Shown here: positions 43,307 through 50,449 of the stretch, one piece after another
Numbering within the stretch: position 1 is the first letter of the stretch
Layout of the letters: the number at the start of each line of letters is the position of its first letter
Source of the DNA: Nitrospira tepida
Lineage (GTDB): Bacteria; Nitrospirota; Nitrospiria; Nitrospirales; Nitrospiraceae
NCBI RefSeq assembly: GCF_947241125.1
Contig: NZ_OX365700.1
Span: 1,240,001-1,304,000 of the forward strand
DNA: 64,000 nt
Direction of reading: 5' to 3'
Notes under the pieces: generated by a model
Seen by the model: only the letters and a program-made list of their open reading frames with translations
What the model was told of the DNA's origin: nothing
Database searches by the model: none
Translations under genes and position numbers: made by a program

Positions 43307-43936
43307 CTATCTGCCAGCAGACTTCAGTGAAAGTACCGTTGTAACAAAGCGCCTGCCGTGATTGCTTGCTGCTCGACGTGCCATTTCAAAGTGAAGGGTG
43401 AGAAGCAACAGGTAGCCGATTGCCACCCTAGTGGAATGGAATTGGAAAAGCGCGACTAGTCCAAGTACGATGCCGACTATGAATACAAGGGCGGTGTAGT
43501 CACGGGCAAATAGGAAAGCACGATGAACCTGTACGACTGCCGGTTCTGCTTCTACAGACTTGTATAGCCTATACCACAGTGCGTTTTGCGCGCGGGGATC
43601 GCTTGGAAACGGCCCGTAAGACTTCTTGAGGACGGCGACATCAATGCGTGAATCACATTTGATGTATTTTGTGAAGGCTTCACTGCCTGGGAGTGGATTA
43701 TTCCAACGCATGAACACAAGTCGTGCTTTTGCATCCGATGTTAGTTGGGCATTTAGGATTCCAGTTAGGGCAAGGCCAACACCAGCTGGTACCGCGGTGC
43801 CCAAGTCTCGAACAAGTATCATCCAATTTGCGTTGAAAAGCGGCTCATTCTGTAGCAGCACGTAGAACACTACGAGGTTCATTGCCATTACGCCATACAG
43901 GCCGACGTTGATTTTCCCTTTAAGCAAATCTGTCAT
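43307..43936 (-). CDS. membrane protein partner of the metallo-beta-lactamase
   Basis: 209 residues from ATG 43936 (a TTG at 43981 is also open but poorly spaced). Two helices near the N-terminus (INVGLYGVMAMNLVVFYVLL; LGTAVPAGVGLALTGIL), a soluble central part with RVFMRW-type and NALWYRLYKSVEAEPAV sequence, then two helices (YTALVFIVGIVLGLVALF; VAIGYLLLLTLHFEMA). This 2+2 helix arrangement around a cytosolic domain resembles membrane effectors or anchors in bacterial conflict systems. Family not recognised. Upstream partner of the MBL gene. Confidence 0.65.
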   Translation of the reverse strand: MTDLLKGKINVGLYGVMAMNLVVFYVLLQNEPLFNANWMILVRDLGTAVPAGVGLALTGILNAQLTSDAKARLVFMRWNNPLPGSEAFTKYIKCDSRIDVAVLKKSYGPFPSDPRAQNALWYRLYKSVEAEPAVVQVHRAFLFARDYTALVFIVGIVLGLVALFQFHSTRVAIGYLLLLTLHFEMARRAASNHGRRFVTTVLSLKSAGR

Positions 43937-43981
43937 TTTGCAAACCACTGTTGTATAGGGTAAAGAGCACTCGGTGGACAA

Positions 43982-44249
43982 CCCTCACTAGTCCAGCGCA
44001 CCCTATGGTGCATCAGGCGAATTTGAGCGAAGAGAAACGCCTGTCTGGACAATCTGATACTCGCCCCTTCCCAATCGATTAACGTGAAGTCCATCGGGCG
44101 TGCGGAGCTCCTTTAGACCCTCGACCATCGCTCAGGATCTCCAAACGCTCCAGCCGGAATATATTCTGTATATGGGCAGATGGCATATATTTGGCCATCG
44201 CTTCCGACCGCCTCGAATGTCCCAGTTAATTCAATCATCGCATTTCCTG
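43982..44249. other. 268-base AT-rich intergenic stretch
   Basis: No supported coding sequence; an 80-residue plus-strand frame at 44100-44342 overlaps the DUF2188 gene and lacks a ribosome site. It probably holds the promoter of the membrane protein/MBL pair. Confidence 0.35.
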
Positions 44250-44495
44250 CTAGTGCTCTCTATCTCGAGGTGGGTAGGGATCGTTGCCTGGCTCAATGGT
44301 GTCCTTGCTCCTAAATCGGCCATTCTGACCTTGTATGGTTAGTTCACTACCACCTTGATTTTTCAACATCTCTTTCGCCGCAGCCTCTGCTTCTCTCTGG
44401 GTCGCGTGCCTGCTTGATGCCTTGTCCGCATCGTTCCGCTTGTTGAACCATTCACCGTCCCGCTGGAAAACCGTTCTGTCGCGTCCTTTCCTCAT
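44250..44495 (-). CDS. DUF2188 protein
   Basis: 81 residues with the full DUF2188 pattern: VFQRDGEWFNKRNDADKASSRHATQREAEAAAKEML, then GGSELTIQGQNGRFRSKDTI and the closing DPYPPRD. A small cytoplasmic domain of unknown function, common in accessory regions. The SD-like GAAGGGG lies in the 3' arm of a 12-bp hairpin (44502-44534), so translation could be structure-dependent. Confidence 0.8.
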   Translation of the reverse strand: MRKGRDRTVFQRDGEWFNKRNDADKASSRHATQREAEAAAKEMLKNQGGSELTIQGQNGRFRSKDTIEPGNDPYPPRDREH

Positions 44496-44501
44496 AAGAA
44501 G

Positions 44502-44534
44502 GCCCCTTCAGGCATACCTATCCTGAAGAGGCCC
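44502..44534 (-). promoter_or_regulatory. hairpin upstream of the DUF2188 gene
   Basis: GGCCCCTTCAGG pairs with CCTGAAGAGGCC (one mismatch) around a nine-base loop. Read on the minus strand it lies after the small frame ending at 44584, and its second arm includes the presumed ribosome site of the DUF2188 gene. It may be a terminator, a translational switch, or both. Confidence 0.45.
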
Positions 44535-44583
44535 ATTGTGGATCTCGGATACCACCTACACTCGGTATGGTGGCGTCCCGTTT

Positions 44584-44787
44584 TCAATGCGTGGCGATCA
44601 TGCCAATAGTCCTATGAAGTTCCTGGACACTTGGCCCTCCTTCCTTGAGATTAACTGTATAGGTAAGCCCATATTCTGGTAGGTCAATAGGCCTACATAA
44701 AAAATCTTTAGGCCTAGATAAGTCTATGGTTTCAAAGTAGTTTCTGTCAGTTTCCGCATCCAAGAAAACATGTGCCGCGCTTTCCAA
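44584..44787 (-). pseudogene. fragment of an unidentified gene
   Basis: An open frame of 67 residues from TTG (ESAAHVFLDAETDRNYFETI...). In-frame sequence continues upstream without a proper start into GC-rich hairpins at 44820-44880, so it looks like the 3' end of a gene whose 5' part was lost. Not recognised. It could also be a small real gene. Confidence 0.3.
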
Positions 44788-44818
44788 CTTGCCAGCCAGG
44801 GCAATGTTTCTCAGGATG

Positions 44819-44882
44819 TGCCGCCCGATCCGGCGACAGCCGGACGGGCGGGAACCACCCCCGGCTCAGTAACACGGGGGGC
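44819..44882. repeat. two adjacent GC-rich hairpins
   Basis: CCGCCCGATCCGGC pairs with GCCGGACGGGCGG (one bulge), followed by CCCCCG ... CGGGGG. They stand out from AT-rich surroundings, 3' of the protease cassette. They may terminate that operon or be the remains of a mobile repeat. Confidence 0.45.
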
Positions 44883-44963
44883 TATGGATACGTGGGATTG
44901 ATACAGGAACGAAATGTCTACCGAAGTGAGGTGTCGTAATTATCGAGAGTATGAAACGAGTCC

Positions 44964-45404
44964 CTATGAAGCATACTTACCGAAATGAAAAGTATTGCTA
45001 TTGGGATCTACTGCGAAACGTATTCTTTGTAGACACCCCATAAATCCAATAAAATTGCCCTTCCATGATTGCGGAAGGAAAACAGTAGAGTCCAGCTCTA
45101 AGGTCTCTCCTTCATTAGCAACTAGAGTGAGCGGGACTCTATGGATCGATCCCCTGATCGGGCCGAATCTTGTAGAAAGTGGAATCGCAGTGTCACGGTC
45201 AAACGAATAGCCTGACTCAGCCAAAAGTTCAGGTTCGAAGATGCAATATGGTGCTCCAGTGTCAACCATAGCAAACACCGGTATTTCTAGCGTGCCAACT
45301 CGGACTTCAATGAAGAGTTTGGAATCAGTGGCATCATAACCAACCAGGTCGTCATGATATAGGCAACTGCCAGTTGTGAAAGGCTCTCCATTAAACATCA
45401 ACAT
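44964..45404 (-). CDS. retropepsin-like aspartyl protease
   Basis: 146 residues. EIPVFAMVDTGAPYCIFEPELL carries the single Asp-Thr-Gly triad (Asp48) of retroviral-type aspartic proteases, which act as homodimers. FIGFMGCLQRIRFAVDP fits the second hydrophobic-Gly strand and the following turn. No signal peptide, so it is probably cytoplasmic. It is the last gene of a tight three-gene cassette (gaps of 12 and 6 bases). The target is unknown; cleavage of a cassette product is a natural hypothesis. Confidence 0.75.
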   Translation of the reverse strand: MLMFNGEPFTTGSCLYHDDLVGYDATDSKLFIEVRVGTLEIPVFAMVDTGAPYCIFEPELLAESGYSFDRDTAIPLSTRFGPIRGSIHRVPLTLVANEGETLELDSTVFLPQSWKGNFIGFMGCLQRIRFAVDPNSNTFHFGKYAS

Positions 45405-45416
45405 AAGTAAAGTGTT

Positions 45417-46043
45417 TCACTCCACATGGTGGAGGATGGGAGTTGTTGTCAGCCTTTGTTGCCTCACAATAGCCAAGACCTCCTTAAAAGTATCGCCTGA
45501 TGCAACGACATTTTCACCGAGAACTGCAACCCATTTCCCCCTGTATGATGACCTATTCCCCTTGATCCACGTTGCTTCATTGTTTCGTCGGGGTGATTGT
45601 CGAGATTGAGTGACTACTCTCTCTGATGAGAGAGCATCGTAGAGTTTGAGAAGAGGTTCAGTCAGTCTTAGTCCTGCACTCATCGCTCCTACCATCGATT
45701 GACGTGCTCGTGCCAATTCTCCTTTTGATAAGAGATCCTTCACGTCTCTGAGAAGAAGCTCATTCTTGAGGTCCGATAGTGAGAAGTTGAGAGTTCCGGA
45801 TGGCTTTAACTTAGGTTCTCCCTTGCAGGCAATAAAGAGAGATGACATGGGAGAGTTCTGCTCATCGAGCAAGGAGGTTATTCCTAGAAGGGAGGAAGGG
45901 CGGTGAGGTTGGAGCAGAGTACTAGCCCGGGCCTGAAGCTCTTTACTGCCAATAGCGTACCGTTGTCGGCTGAGGATTTCCGACCGGAAAGGAGGCTGAG
46001 AAGTAGTCTGACTATTTCTAGATTCGATGAGTGATTCTAACAT
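45417..46043 (-). CDS. DUF5678-like protein
   Basis: 208 residues with AGGAAA before the ATG. The C-terminal 45 residues (YRGKWVAVLGENVVASGDTFKEVLAIV) match the DUF5678 pattern. The N-terminal 150 residues are unfamiliar, polar then helical (LSDLKNELLLRDVKDLLSKGELARARQ). DUF5678 proteins are often found next to retropepsin-like proteases, as here (from memory). They may be substrates or partners of the protease. Confidence 0.6.
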   Translation of the reverse strand: MLESLIESRNSQTTSQPPFRSEILSRQRYAIGSKELQARASTLLQPHRPSSLLGITSLLDEQNSPMSSLFIACKGEPKLKPSGTLNFSLSDLKNELLLRDVKDLLSKGELARARQSMVGAMSAGLRLTEPLLKLYDALSSERVVTQSRQSPRRNNEATWIKGNRSSYRGKWVAVLGENVVASGDTFKEVLAIVRQQRLTTTPILHHVE

Positions 46044-46049
46044 GATTTC

Positions 46050-46721
46050 CTAGGTCAGGGTTAAATCTAGGTTGCTAGAAAGCGTATTGAATGCTTGTTC
46101 TGCAGCACTGGGGAGTTCTTCTATGGAAACCTTGGCACCATCGAAGTTTATGGACGTTCGAAAGAAGATCCCGCCAGATACCCGCGCGGACATGTCGAAA
46201 ACGAGAGAGGATGCAGTAGTCTTGTCGTGGCCCCCATAGTAAAAAACGACTCCCTGGCCAGAAGAAGGACCAATGCCTCTCGGAACTGTTGGCAAAAAGC
46301 TTCGCCAGAATTCATCAGGCTGTTTGTCATCCAAGAGTGTGTGTAATGAAATGTTAACGGCGAACTCTCTTATTTCAGTTTCTGGTACTATCTCTATTAG
46401 AGAGTGGAAAGATTTAGTGAAAATGGCTGACATCTCATCTCGTTGTAGGCGTGAAGTATTAAAACACGCGACTTCCATTTTATCTAACGAAAGCTTAACC
46501 ATCGAACTGAAGTTGAGGAGAGGGTAAGTAACACTCGCCTCCGAGAGATTAGGAACTCCATGAGCAAGCTTGACGTCGTTGATATTGATCCCAAATGGGG
46601 CAAGACTCGTAAAAAACGCAGAATGCACGCGAGACGCTGGGGGATCGAGAATGCCAAAAATAGGCCTTGCGAAATGTCCCTGTACGAGGATCTCCCCTTC
46701 TTGTACCTTGAGTGAGGTCAT
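46050..46721 (-). CDS. hypothetical protein, first gene of the protease cassette
   Basis: 223 residues from ATG 46721 (GGAG eight bases upstream; GTG 46733 possible). Strand-rich sequence without signal peptide or known motif: EILVQGHFARPIFGILDPPASRV at the start, a central EIREFAVNISLHTLL, and SGGIFFRTSINFDGAKVSIEELP near the end. Family not recognised. Six bases separate it from the DUF5678 gene, so the three genes form one transcript. Confidence 0.6.
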   Translation of the reverse strand: MTSLKVQEGEILVQGHFARPIFGILDPPASRVHSAFFTSLAPFGININDVKLAHGVPNLSEASVTYPLLNFSSMVKLSLDKMEVACFNTSRLQRDEMSAIFTKSFHSLIEIVPETEIREFAVNISLHTLLDDKQPDEFWRSFLPTVPRGIGPSSGQGVVFYYGGHDKTTASSLVFDMSARVSGGIFFRTSINFDGAKVSIEELPSAAEQAFNTLSSNLDLTLT

Positions 46722-46880
46722 AGTTAACTCCACTTTGGCTCAACGTACGTTATCGTCTTTGTGGTAATCGGTCAATACTTAACTCCTCCCGTCTGAACAC
46801 GGAACTGGTTAGGGAAAGTGGACATTGATTGATAGGATTCCCGTTCGCCGGCGGACACGCGGACGCATCCTGGGGGGCCA

Positions 46881-46912
46881 GGGGGGTGTCGTCAGACTCC
46901 CCCCTTTCTTTT
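46881..46912 (+). terminator. orphan rho-independent terminator
   Basis: GGGGGGTGTC-GTCA-GACTCCCCCC followed by TTTCTTTT: a textbook terminator for plus-strand transcription. No plus-strand gene precedes it; the cassette upstream runs the other way. It may be the leftover of a lost gene, or insulate the IS. Confidence 0.65.
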
Positions 46913-46949
46913 GTATGCAACGAGTAGCGTGCCCCCGAGCGCAAGGTCG

Positions 46950-46959
46950 CTCCGGTTGG
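46950..46959. repeat. left target-site duplication of the IS
   Basis: CTCCGGTTGG, repeated exactly at 48477-48486 on the other side of the IS256-family element. Confidence 0.7.
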
Positions 46960-48476
46960 GTGACGTCCTAAGATTGCTGGAAAAAAGAAGGGGTGCCCTC
47001 GCCCGAGTGATACACTCGGGCTGCCATAAGGAAAGGAGGACACCCCATGCAGAGAGTACCACCGTCGGCACGAACAACGGAAGCGATTCGCAAGGTGACC
47101 GAGGAAGGCACCGAGCAGGATCCCAAGGCGGCCCTCGTCAAACTGGGGATTCAGCGGGTGATCGAAGAAGCGCTGGAAGCGGCCGTGCGAGACACCGTCG
47201 GCCGGGACTACTATGAGCGCCGCCCCGTGGGAGCTCAGGGCTACCGCAATGGGATCCGCCCCGGCCGACTGGCCACGAGCGAAGGGGAAGTCCGCTATGC
47301 AGTCCCCCAAGTGCGCGATGTCCCGCCCGACCTCGTGCGGGCCCTGCGCCGGCGGCTCAAAGGGCGCACTCCGGAATTGGAGCGCTTAGGCTTGGAACTC
47401 TTCGCCCGCGGCTGCTCGACCCGCGATATCGAAGCGCTGTTCACCGACGCCGACGGCCGCTCGCTCCTGTCGCGGACGGCCGTGTCGGAGATCACCGAAG
47501 CGCTCTGGGCCGAATATGAAGCATTTGCCACGCGGGATCTCAGTGACATCGTCCCGCTCTATCTGTTTCTGGATGGACTCGCCGAACGCCTGCGGCCCGG
47601 TGCGGCGCGCGAGGCGGTCTTGGTTGCGTGGGTCATCACCGAGGAAGGCCAGAAGCTGCTGCTACATGTGGCGCCCGGCACAAAAGAGTCCACCGACTGC
47701 TGTCGCGAGTTTCTCGAAGATCTCAAGCGCCGGGGCCTGGGCGATCCCGTGCTCGTGATCACCGATGGGGCGCCGGGGCTGATCCGGGCGGTCGAGGAGT
47801 GCTTCCCGGCGTCGCTGCGCCAGCGGTGTCTGGCCCATCGGATGCGCAATCTGATGGCGAAGCTCCCCGAAGAGATCCGGGCGGAGTTTGCGGCGGCCGC
47901 CCGCGCGGCCTATCACGCGCCGTCGCTGGCCCTGGCGCGAGTCGCGCGCGAAGAGGTCGTCGAGCGCTTTGGTTCCGAGTACCCGACCGCGGTGGCGTGT
48001 TTCGAGGAGGATTTTGAGGCATGCATCGCGCAGCTGCACTGCCCGCCACGCCATCGCCGCATCTGTCGGACGACGAATTTACTGGAACGTCTGTTTCTGG
48101 AGGAACGGCGGCGCCTCGACGCGGCAGGCACGCTGTTCGGCGAGCGGGCCGTCCTCAAGCTCATGTACGCTGCGCTGATTCGGGGCACCGAGCACTGGCG
48201 CGGCCTCCGGATCACCGAGTTTGAACACCGCCAGTTGGCGCAGTGGCGGGCCCAACTCCAAGAGGCGCACGCGAAGCGTCACGCGCCGATCACGAAGGCC
48301 TCCGCACCAAGCAGCGAGAAACTTGACCGCCGCATTGGCCCTACAACACGCGATCGGCGGGCGGCGCGATGAAATCATCGGAGGCGTTCGGCAGGTCAGA
48401 GAGGTCGGACCGAATCAAAACGCAACAGAAAGGTCGGGCATCCTAGATCTAATTTCCAGCAATCGCCGGACTTGAC
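46960..48476 (+). mobile_element. IS256-family insertion sequence (1517 bp)
   Basis: Bounded by imperfect inverted repeats of about 29 bp. The left end starts GTGACGTCC and contains GATTGCTGGAAA; the complement of the right end starts GTCAAGTCC and contains GATTGCTGGAAA at the same offset. Flanking direct repeats CTCCGGTTGG at 46950-46959 and 48477-48486 look like the target duplication (8-9 bp is usual for the family, so one or two of the ten bases may be chance). Carries one intact transposase. The preserved duplication suggests a fairly recent insertion. Confidence 0.82.
47047..48372 (+). CDS. IS256-family transposase
   Basis: 441 residues, GGAAAGGAGG ahead of the ATG. Family blocks: GRDYYERRPVGAQGYRNG, LELFARGCSTRDIEAL, the DDE residues in YLFLDGLAERLR, VLVITDGAPGLIRAV and TTNLLERLFLEERRR, and CLAHRMRNLMAKLP. 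The frame is uninterrupted, so the element should be able to move. Slightly more GC-rich than the accessory genes beside it. Confidence 0.93.
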   Translation: MQRVPPSARTTEAIRKVTEEGTEQDPKAALVKLGIQRVIEEALEAAVRDTVGRDYYERRPVGAQGYRNGIRPGRLATSEGEVRYAVPQVRDVPPDLVRALRRRLKGRTPELERLGLELFARGCSTRDIEALFTDADGRSLLSRTAVSEITEALWAEYEAFATRDLSDIVPLYLFLDGLAERLRPGAAREAVLVAWVITEEGQKLLLHVAPGTKESTDCCREFLEDLKRRGLGDPVLVITDGAPGLIRAVEECFPASLRQRCLAHRMRNLMAKLPEEIRAEFAAAARAAYHAPSLALARVAREEVVERFGSEYPTAVACFEEDFEACIAQLHCPPRHRRICRTTNLLERLFLEERRRLDAAGTLFGERAVLKLMYAALIRGTEHWRGLRITEFEHRQLAQWRAQLQEAHAKRHAPITKASAPSSEKLDRRIGPTTRDRRAAR

Positions 48477-48486
48477 CTCCGGTTGG
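48477..48486. repeat. right target-site duplication of the IS
   Basis: CTCCGGTTGG, copy of 46950-46959. Confidence 0.7.
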
Positions 48487-48930
48487 TCCGGCCTCCCGCA
48501 ACGATCAGACAACTCAACCGTCACCACATTCCTTGGAGAGCCAGCCCGGACGTCCGTCGGCGGTGTGTCATTTCATTGGCCTCGGATGGCAGGGATGAGC
48601 ACAGAGGGTGGAGCCATCGCGGTTGTATAATGCCGCCGGCCGCGAGGGTGCCGCTGCGACCGGCATTCGACTCCGGTCGAGCTTCAGAGGGAGCAGCGGC
48701 CAAACGTGAGACACCGGCGACGATCCCCATTTCGATCGCATGATGGCGGACCCGGCGTGCTCGCCCTGCGTCAGCCGAGGCCATTGGGACAGAAGGACAA
48801 CCGCTTTTGGTCGAAGAATTGGAGAAGGAAATATCTTGTAGATGAAACCGGCCCTGGTGGCTCCCCAGCCTCTATCTGGCACGAACACTACTATTCCAGA
48901 TATTCACGTCGCGGTAGGGCGGACTCATGG
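48487..48930. other. 444-base stretch without a supported gene
   Basis: Between the IS and the broken toxin gene. Open frames on both strands are short and without motif or ribosome site. Probably decayed island sequence. Confidence 0.4.
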
Positions 48931-49289
48931 TCAGCGGGATCCCGTGCGGAGCATCAGAGCGGTAAAGCCCTCTTGCTCGAAGTAGCGGTCACTGGTCAGA
49001 ACCATCCGTAGCTTTCGTTCCCGCATCATGGTCATCGAAAGGCAGTCAGTCAGGCTGTAACCTTTGTCAGGTCTGGCCTTATAGAACGCAAAGCCTTTCT
49101 GGAATGAGCGTCGGCTTAACCGCAGTACTGTTACGAGAGGATCGCTGAGGATTGCCTCCACACCGCTTCGCTGGTCACAATTCTGCCCCGGCCGTGGGTG
49201 GCTGAAACTTTACAGGCCACTTCGTGGTGCTGGTCGTGTGGATTGGTGAGGGTGATCCAGTAGACGGTATCGGCGAAGACTGCCTTCAC
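48931..49289 (-). pseudogene. broken VapC-type PIN toxin
   Basis: The 5' part (GTG at 49289, overlapping the antitoxin stop) encodes KAVFADTVYWITLTNPHDQ and continues to RIVTSEAV, the start of a PIN ribonuclease. The 3' part in another frame encodes EAILSDPLVTVLRLSRRSF, DKGYSLTDCLSMTMM and LTSDRYFEQEGF, the C-terminal half. The join near 49160 has lost the central helices (by memory of the family, roughly 25-30 residues) and shifts frame, so no full toxin is made. A restart at 49161 would give 76 residues lacking the first catalytic Asp. Confidence 0.8.
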
Positions 49290-49480
49290 CGCGCTGAACT
49301 GCCGTAGAGGTAATGGTCGTGATTCGCGGCAAGGTCAGTGGGGAGTTTATGGAGTTCCGCGGGAGGAATAGTCCGAGCGAGTTGCACGATCCGGTCCCCA
49401 ATTGAAACAGCCCGCCTCTTTCGAGTCGCGCGGGATCGGACGGATGATTTGGCCCTCTTTTTTTTGCTGTGGGAAGGCAT
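49286..49480 (-). CDS. antitoxin of the broken PIN toxin
   Basis: 64 residues. The N-terminus is very basic (SHSKKKRAKSSVRSRATRKRR), followed by RIVQLARTIPPAELHKLPTDLAANHDHYLYG, the pattern usual in antitoxins paired with this PIN subfamily. Its stop overlaps the toxin GTG. With the toxin broken, it is a remnant or may protect against a related toxin elsewhere. No strong ribosome site. Confidence 0.65.
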   Translation of the reverse strand: MPSHSKKKRAKSSVRSRATRKRRAVSIGDRIVQLARTIPPAELHKLPTDLAANHDHYLYGSSAR

Positions 49481-49616
49481 GGATCAATTATAGTCACCCG
49501 GCGAAACCGTGACAACCGACGTCGTCGAACTGACCACGGTTGGGAGTTTTGACTACGCGGGATGGGTAAAAAGTGGGAAGGGCTACCGCTCATTTGAGAG
49601 GCTGCCCTTCCGATGA

Positions 49617-49692
49617 TGGCTCCCCGGGCAGGACTCGAACCTGCGACCAATCGGTTAACAGCCGATCGCTCTACCAACTGAGCTACCGGGGA
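49617..49692 (-). tRNA. tRNA-Asn (GTT)
   Basis: 76 bases with encoded CCA. Acceptor arms TCCCCGG / CCGGGGA, D arm GCTC/GAGC, anticodon loop CTGTTAA (anticodon GTT), T arm GCAGG-TTCGAGT-CCTGC. The discriminator is G. The accessory island lies directly beyond its 3' end, the typical position for tRNA-targeted integration. Confidence 0.96.
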
Positions 49693-49789
49693 ACGTGATC
49701 TTCGTATGGAAGCTGACCTCGCTGAGGTCGGGCAGGGCGCGATTGTAGCACAAACTCAGGGGAAGGGAATACCGCCTCGCTGAGTTCCG

Positions 49790-50059
49790 TTACACGTCGA
49801 AATCCTCGGTCTCGTCGTCCTCCGTCGAGGCGTCGGAATTCCCCTCGGAGAGGTCGGCATAGTGCTTGGCCCAGGACAGGTAGATGTTGCCGCTGTCCCG
49901 CATGGCGTCCGCGCCTTTCATCAACTTGCCGACCAGCTCCGGATCCTTGCCGGTGGCCTGGATCTCGGCCGCCCGCTGCTCCAGCGCCTGAGGAAACTCC
50001 CGCAGCAGCCCGGCGATATCCATGAGTAATGCGGTGACGGTATTGTCTTCCCGTTCCAT
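49790..50059 (-). CDS. small acidic hypothetical protein
   Basis: 89 residues from ATG 50059 with GGGAG nine bases upstream. Helical (LLMDIAGLLREFPQALEQRAAEI; LVGKLMKGADAMRDSGNIYLSWAKHYADL) with a very acidic tail (ASTEDDETEDFDV). Not recognised. It follows the for-operon terminator and so probably has its own promoter. Confidence 0.6.
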   Translation of the reverse strand: MEREDNTVTALLMDIAGLLREFPQALEQRAAEIQATGKDPELVGKLMKGADAMRDSGNIYLSWAKHYADLSEGNSDASTEDDETEDFDV

Positions 50060-50092
50060 CGTGGTGCGCTCCCTGCCTGGTTCGGATCGAAT

Positions 50093-50126
50093 AAAAAAAC
50101 CCCACGGCGCGGACGCCATGGGGTTT
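50093..50126 (-). terminator. rho-independent terminator of the for operon
   Basis: On the minus strand, AAACCCCATGGCG ... CGCCGTGGGG followed by seven T. It begins 23 bases after the stop of the ferredoxin subunit gene. Confidence 0.8.
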
Positions 50127-50148
50127 CTGCAACTACCGCGACGAAGGC

Positions 50149-50427
50149 TCAACCTTGGTAGGCTTGACCCAAGGCGGCGGATTCTCCCTTTTTGGACATG
50201 AGCGTGCCGTCGGCGCTGACCGCCACCATCTCGATCGCCTGGTGCTTGGCCGCATTACAAACCACGACGCAGAGCTCGCAGCCCTTGCACCGCTCGATGG
50301 TGACCTCCGCGACCATTTTGCTGACATTGAGGTCCAGGCAGTTGGCCTCCGGACAATACATAATGCACAGCCGGCATCCCTTCTTGGCGGTGCATTTTTC
50401 GTCGATCACTTGGGCTACGTTATACAT
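50149..50427 (-). CDS. forE: 2-oxoacid:ferredoxin oxidoreductase, ferredoxin subunit
   Basis: 92 residues from ATG 50427. Two 4Fe-4S clusters can be read: CTAKKGCRLCIMYCPEANC (with a slightly expanded first spacing) and CKGCELCVVVC. It carries electrons between the TPP-bound intermediate and external ferredoxin. Last gene of a five-gene operon whose order (D-A-B-G-E) matches the forDABGE operon of Hydrogenobacter thermophilus. A strong terminator follows. Confidence 0.82.
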   Translation of the reverse strand: MYNVAQVIDEKCTAKKGCRLCIMYCPEANCLDLNVSKMVAEVTIERCKGCELCVVVCNAAKHQAIEMVAVSADGTLMSKKGESAALGQAYQG

Positions 50428-50449
50428 GCGTCCTGTTTCCTTCTCTCGA

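Noticed and set aside
46750-47310. 186-codon minus-strand frame across the IS left end
   Set aside because: It crosses the IS boundary and the start of the transposase gene; no motif.
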